Origin: Escherichia coli
GTDB lineage: Bacteria > Pseudomonadota > Gammaproteobacteria > Enterobacterales > Enterobacteriaceae
Direction of reading: 5' to 3'
NCBI RefSeq assembly: GCF_036503815.1
Contig: NZ_AP027764.1
Location: 3,906,001-3,970,000, forward strand
Length of the DNA: 64,000 nt
The notes beneath the pieces were generated by a model. The model was given only the letters and a program-made list of their open reading frames with translations, did no database searches and was not told where the DNA came from. Shown here piece by piece: positions 60,537 through 64,000 of this stretch (its first letter is position 1; the number at the start of each line of letters is the position of its first letter). The position numbers and the translations under genes were made by a program.

Positions 60537-61331
60537 ATGGCTATCTCAATCAAGACCCCAGAAGATATCGAAAAAATGCGCGTCGCTGGCCGACTGGCTG
60601 CCGAAGTGCTGGAAATGATCGAACCGTATGTTAAACCGGGCGTCAGCACCGGCGAGCTGGATCGCATCTGTAATGATTACATTGTTAATGAACAACACGC
60701 GGTTTCTGCCTGCCTCGGCTATCACGGCTATCCGAAATCCGTGTGTATCTCTATTAATGAAGTGGTATGCCACGGTATCCCTGACGACGCCAAGCTGCTG
60801 AAAGATGGCGATATCGTTAACATCGACGTCACTGTAATCAAAGATGGTTTCCACGGCGACACCTCGAAAATGTTTATCGTCGGTAAGCCGACCATCATGG
60901 GCGAACGTCTGTGCCGCATCACGCAAGAAAGCCTGTACCTGGCGCTACGCATGGTAAAACCGGGCATTAATCTGCGCGAAATCGGCGCGGCAATTCAGAA
61001 ATTTGTCGAAGCAGAAGGCTTCTCCGTCGTTCGTGAATATTGCGGACACGGTATTGGTCGCGGCTTCCATGAAGAACCGCAGGTGCTGCATTATGACTCC
61101 CGTGAAACCAACGTCGTGCTGAAGCCGGGAATGACCTTCACCATCGAGCCAATGGTCAACGCGGGTAAAAAAGAGATCCGCACCATGAAAGATGGCTGGA
61201 CGGTAAAAACCAAAGATCGCAGCTTGTCTGCACAATATGAGCATACTATTGTGGTGACCGATAACGGCTGCGAAATTCTGACGCTACGCAAGGATGACAC
61301 CATCCCGGCGATAATCTCGCACGAAGAATAA
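60537..61331 (+). CDS. map: Methionine aminopeptidase
   Basis: A 264-residue type I enzyme that removes N-terminal Met from nascent proteins. The dinuclear metal ligands of the pita-bread fold are visible in VNIDVTVIKDGFHGDTSKMF (two Asp), GHGIGRGFHEEP (His), FTIEPMVNAG (Glu) and AQYEHTIVVT (Glu). Divergent from rpsB; followed by a terminator. Confidence 0.98.
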   Translation: MAISIKTPEDIEKMRVAGRLAAEVLEMIEPYVKPGVSTGELDRICNDYIVNEQHAVSACLGYHGYPKSVCISINEVVCHGIPDDAKLLKDGDIVNIDVTVIKDGFHGDTSKMFIVGKPTIMGERLCRITQESLYLALRMVKPGINLREIGAAIQKFVEAEGFSVVREYCGHGIGRGFHEEPQVLHYDSRETNVVLKPGMTFTIEPMVNAGKKEIRTMKDGWTVKTKDRSLSAQYEHTIVVTDNGCEILTLRKDDTIPAIISHEE

Positions 61332-61336
61332 GATGA

Positions 61337-61359
61337 AGCCGGCGAATGCCGGCTTTTTT
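61337..61359 (+). terminator. Terminator after map
   Basis: Stem AGCCGGC/GCCGGCT with GAAT loop and TTTTTT tail, 5 bases past the map stop. Confidence 0.92.
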
Positions 61360-61392
61360 AATACGATAATTTAATCTTATGGGTGGCGCACA

Positions 61393-64000
61393 ATGAATAC
61401 CCTTCCAGAACAGTATGCAAACACCGCTCTCCCCACCCTGCCCGGTCAACCGCAAAATCCATGCGCCTGGCCCCGTGATGAATTAACCGTTTGTGGGATA
61501 AAAGCCCATATTGATACCTTCCAGCGTTGGCTGGGTGATGCCTTTGACAATGGGAACTCCGCAGAACAATTGATTGAGGCACGCACCGAGTTTATCGACC
61601 AACTCCTGCAACGGTTATGGATTGAAGCGGGATTCAGCCAGATTGCCGACCTGGCATTGGTTGCCGTCGGTGGCTATGGCCGCGGTGAATTGCATCCACT
61701 TTCCGACATCGATTTACTGATCTTAAGCCGTAAGAAACTCCCGGACGATCAGGCACAGAAAGTTGGCGAGCTGTTAACGCTGCTCTGGGATGTGAAGCTG
61801 GAAGTCGGTCATAGCGTGCGCACGCTTGAGGAGTGCATGCTGGAAGGGTTATCGGATTTAACCGTCGCCACCAATTTAATCGAATCCCGCTTATTAATTG
61901 GCGATGTTGCGTTATTCCTCGAACTGCAAAAACATATTTTCAGCGAAGGATTCTGGCCTTCCGACAAATTCTACGCAGCGAAAGTTGAAGAACAGAACCA
62001 GCGCCATCAGCGTTACCACGGCACCAGCTACAACCTTGAGCCAGACATCAAAAGTAGCCCCGGCGGCTTGCGTGATATCCACACTCTGCAATGGGTGGCA
62101 CGCCGTCATTTTGGCGCAACATCGCTGGATGAAATGGTAGGGTTTGGCTTCTTAACCTCAGCGGAGCGGGCGGAATTAAACGAATGTCTGCATATATTGT
62201 GGCGTATTCGCTTTGCCCTGCATCTGGTCGTCAGCCGTTACGATAATCGCCTGCTGTTTGATCGCCAGCTTAGCGTCGCCCAGCGTCTGAATTACAGTGG
62301 CGAAGGTAACGAACCCGTCGAGCGGATGATGAAGGATTACTTCCGCGTTACGCGCCGCGTCAGTGAACTCAACCAGATGCTGCTGCAACTGTTCGATGAA
62401 GCCATCCTCGCCCTGCCCGCCGACGAAAAACCACGTCCAATCGACGATGAGTTTCAGCTACGCGGTACGCTAATCGACCTGCGTGATGAAACACTGTTTA
62501 TGCGCCAGCCGGAAGCCATCTTGCGTATGTTCTACACCATGGTGCGCAACAGTGCGATCACCGGCATTTACTCCACCACGCTGCGCCAGTTGCGCCACGC
62601 CCGTCGCCATCTGCAACAACCACTGTGCAATATTCCGGAAGCGCGAAAACTGTTTTTGAGCATTCTACGCCACCCCGGAGCGGTGCGACGCGGACTATTG
62701 CCAATGCATCGCCATAGCGTGCTCGGCGCGTATATGCCGCAATGGTCGCATATCGTCGGGCAGATGCAGTTTGACCTGTTCCACGCCTACACGGTGGATG
62801 AACATACTATCCGCGTGATGTTGAAACTGGAGAGTTTTGCCAGTGAAGAAACGCGACAGCGCCATCCGTTGTGTGTGGACGTCTGGCCGCGCCTGCCGTC
62901 AACTGAGCTGATTTTCATCGCCGCGCTGTTTCACGATATCGCCAAAGGACGCGGCGGCGACCACTCCATTCTCGGTGCTCAGGATGTAGTGCATTTTGCC
63001 GAACTCCACGGGCTGAACTCACGCGAAACACAGCTGGTCGCCTGGCTGGTTCGCCAGCACTTGCTGATGTCGGTGACAGCTCAGCGCCGCGATATTCAGG
63101 ACCCGGAAGTCATCAAGCAGTTTGCCGAAGAAGTTCAAACGGAAAATCGTCTGCGCTATCTGGTATGCCTGACAGTGGCTGACATTTGCGCCACCAACGA
63201 AACACTGTGGAATAGCTGGAAGCAAAGTCTGTTGCGCGAACTCTATTTTGCCACCGAAAAGCAGCTACGACGCGGAATGCAAAACACGCCGGATATGCGC
63301 GAACGGGTTCGCCATCACCAACTCCAGGCGCTGGCACTACTGCGCATGGATAACATCGACGAAGAGGCGCTGCACCAAATTTGGTCACGCTGTCGCGCTA
63401 ACTATTTTGTCCGCCATAGCCCAAATCAACTGGCCTGGCATGCGCGCCATTTATTACAGCATGATTTAAGCAAACCGCTGGTACTGCTTAGCCCGCAGGC
63501 TACGCGTGGAGGCACCGAGATTTTTATCTGGAGCCCGGACCGCCCCTATCTGTTTGCCGCCGTCTGTGCCGAATTAGACCGCCGCAATTTAAGTGTCCAC
63601 GACGCACAAATTTTCACCACTCGTGACGGTATGGCGATGGATACCTTTATAGTGCTGGAACCCGATGGCAGCCCACTGTCCGCCGATCGTCATGAGGTTA
63701 TTCGGTTTGGTCTGGAACAGGTGCTGACACAAAGTAGCTGGCAGCCACCGCAGCCGCGTCGCCAGCCTGCCAAATTGCGCCATTTTACTGTTGAAACCGA
63801 AGTGACGTTTTTGCCGACCCATACCGACCGAAAATCATTCCTCGAATTGATTGCCCTCGACCAACCTGGCTTGCTGGCGCGAGTCGGGAAAATTTTTGCC
63901 GATCTGGGAATTTCGCTTCATGGCGCCCGAATTACAACCATTGGCGAGCGAGTAGAAGATTTATTCATAATTGCCACCGCTGACCGGCGTGCGCTTAATA
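61393..64000 (+). CDS. glnD: Bifunctional uridylyltransferase/uridylyl-removing enzyme GlnD (partial, cut by window end)
   Basis: The nitrogen sensor that uridylylates and deuridylylates PII. 869 codons are present and open to the window edge; the family is about 890, so roughly 20 C-terminal codons are missing. Domains in order: nucleotidyltransferase with GGYGRGELHPLSDIDL (Gly93, Asp105, Asp107), a helical linker with SSPGGLRDIHTLQW, the HD hydrolase (ALFHDIAKGRGGDHS) and two glutamine-sensing ACT domains (from about residue 710 and 815; the second begins LIALDQPGLLARVGKIFADL). The start MNTLPEQY follows map by 61 bases. Confidence 0.97.
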   Translation, partial: MNTLPEQYANTALPTLPGQPQNPCAWPRDELTVCGIKAHIDTFQRWLGDAFDNGNSAEQLIEARTEFIDQLLQRLWIEAGFSQIADLALVAVGGYGRGELHPLSDIDLLILSRKKLPDDQAQKVGELLTLLWDVKLEVGHSVRTLEECMLEGLSDLTVATNLIESRLLIGDVALFLELQKHIFSEGFWPSDKFYAAKVEEQNQRHQRYHGTSYNLEPDIKSSPGGLRDIHTLQWVARRHFGATSLDEMVGFGFLTSAERAELNECLHILWRIRFALHLVVSRYDNRLLFDRQLSVAQRLNYSGEGNEPVERMMKDYFRVTRRVSELNQMLLQLFDEAILALPADEKPRPIDDEFQLRGTLIDLRDETLFMRQPEAILRMFYTMVRNSAITGIYSTTLRQLRHARRHLQQPLCNIPEARKLFLSILRHPGAVRRGLLPMHRHSVLGAYMPQWSHIVGQMQFDLFHAYTVDEHTIRVMLKLESFASEETRQRHPLCVDVWPRLPSTELIFIAALFHDIAKGRGGDHSILGAQDVVHFAELHGLNSRETQLVAWLVRQHLLMSVTAQRRDIQDPEVIKQFAEEVQTENRLRYLVCLTVADICATNETLWNSWKQSLLRELYFATEKQLRRGMQNTPDMRERVRHHQLQALALLRMDNIDEEALHQIWSRCRANYFVRHSPNQLAWHARHLLQHDLSKPLVLLSPQATRGGTEIFIWSPDRPYLFAAVCAELDRRNLSVHDAQIFTTRDGMAMDTFIVLEPDGSPLSADRHEVIRFGLEQVLTQSSWQPPQPRRQPAKLRHFTVETEVTFLPTHTDRKSFLELIALDQPGLLARVGKIFADLGISLHGARITTIGERVEDLFIIATADRRALN

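Overview
The window is enterobacterial chromosome, almost certainly Escherichia coli. Gene order and protein sequences from yafT through rrnH to glnD match the E. coli K-12 backbone nearly residue for residue. The whole region is presented in reverse orientation relative to the usual E. coli map, so rpsB, bamA, dnaE and rrsH all read on the minus strand. This assignment rests on remembered family sequences; no search was run.

Region 1 (1-11412) is accessory DNA in the slot between yafF and yafT. It starts with a broken H-repeat transposase (yafF-like), followed by a decayed type VI secretion (T6SS) island. One side of the island is an intact-looking effector module on the minus strand: hcp, a terminator, vgrG, a DUF4123 adaptor, an ERIC element, three tandem DUF3304 lipoproteins (probable immunity proteins) and a Tle1-like DUF2235 phospholipase effector. 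The other side holds only tssB, the first quarter of tssC fused by a deletion to the tail of a VasL-type gene, and a second hcp. All baseplate, membrane-complex and ClpV genes are absent from this window. The locus looks like an orphan effector/immunity cargo that has outlived its machine, or that depends on another T6SS in the cell. The three immunity genes and the effector are joined by an identical 16-base stop/start overlap at every junction, and a vestigial copy of that junction precedes the first gene.

Region 2 (11755-21171) is backbone: lipoprotein yafT, tRNA-Asp aspV, dnaQ/rnhA (divergent), yafS/gloB (divergent), mltD, yafE, yafD, yafC, dkgB and a second identical tRNA-Asp (aspU).

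Region 3 (21224-26641) is ribosomal operon rrnH on the minus strand: P1 and P2 promoters, boxA, 16S, tRNA-Ile, tRNA-Ala, 23S, 5S, then aspU and a terminator. It is followed by gmhB (heptose biosynthesis) and the MetJ-type metNIQ methionine importer on the plus strand.

Region 4 (30095-38168) holds envelope-stress and translation housekeeping genes: rcsF-trmO, proS, yaeF, then yaeQ-arfB-nlpE on the minus strand, yaeP-rof, tilS and yaeR.

Region 5 (38225-60169) is the large minus-strand macrooperon block. Read in its own direction it runs rpsB-tsf-pyrH-frr-dxr-ispU-cdsA-rseP-bamA-skp-lpxD-fabZ-lpxA-lpxB-rnhB-dnaE-accA-ldcC. It couples translation factors, isoprenoid and phospholipid precursors, outer-membrane protein assembly, lipid A synthesis, the replicative polymerase and fatty-acid synthesis. 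Region 6 (60537-64000) is map and a glnD cut by the window end, both on the plus strand, divergent from rpsB.
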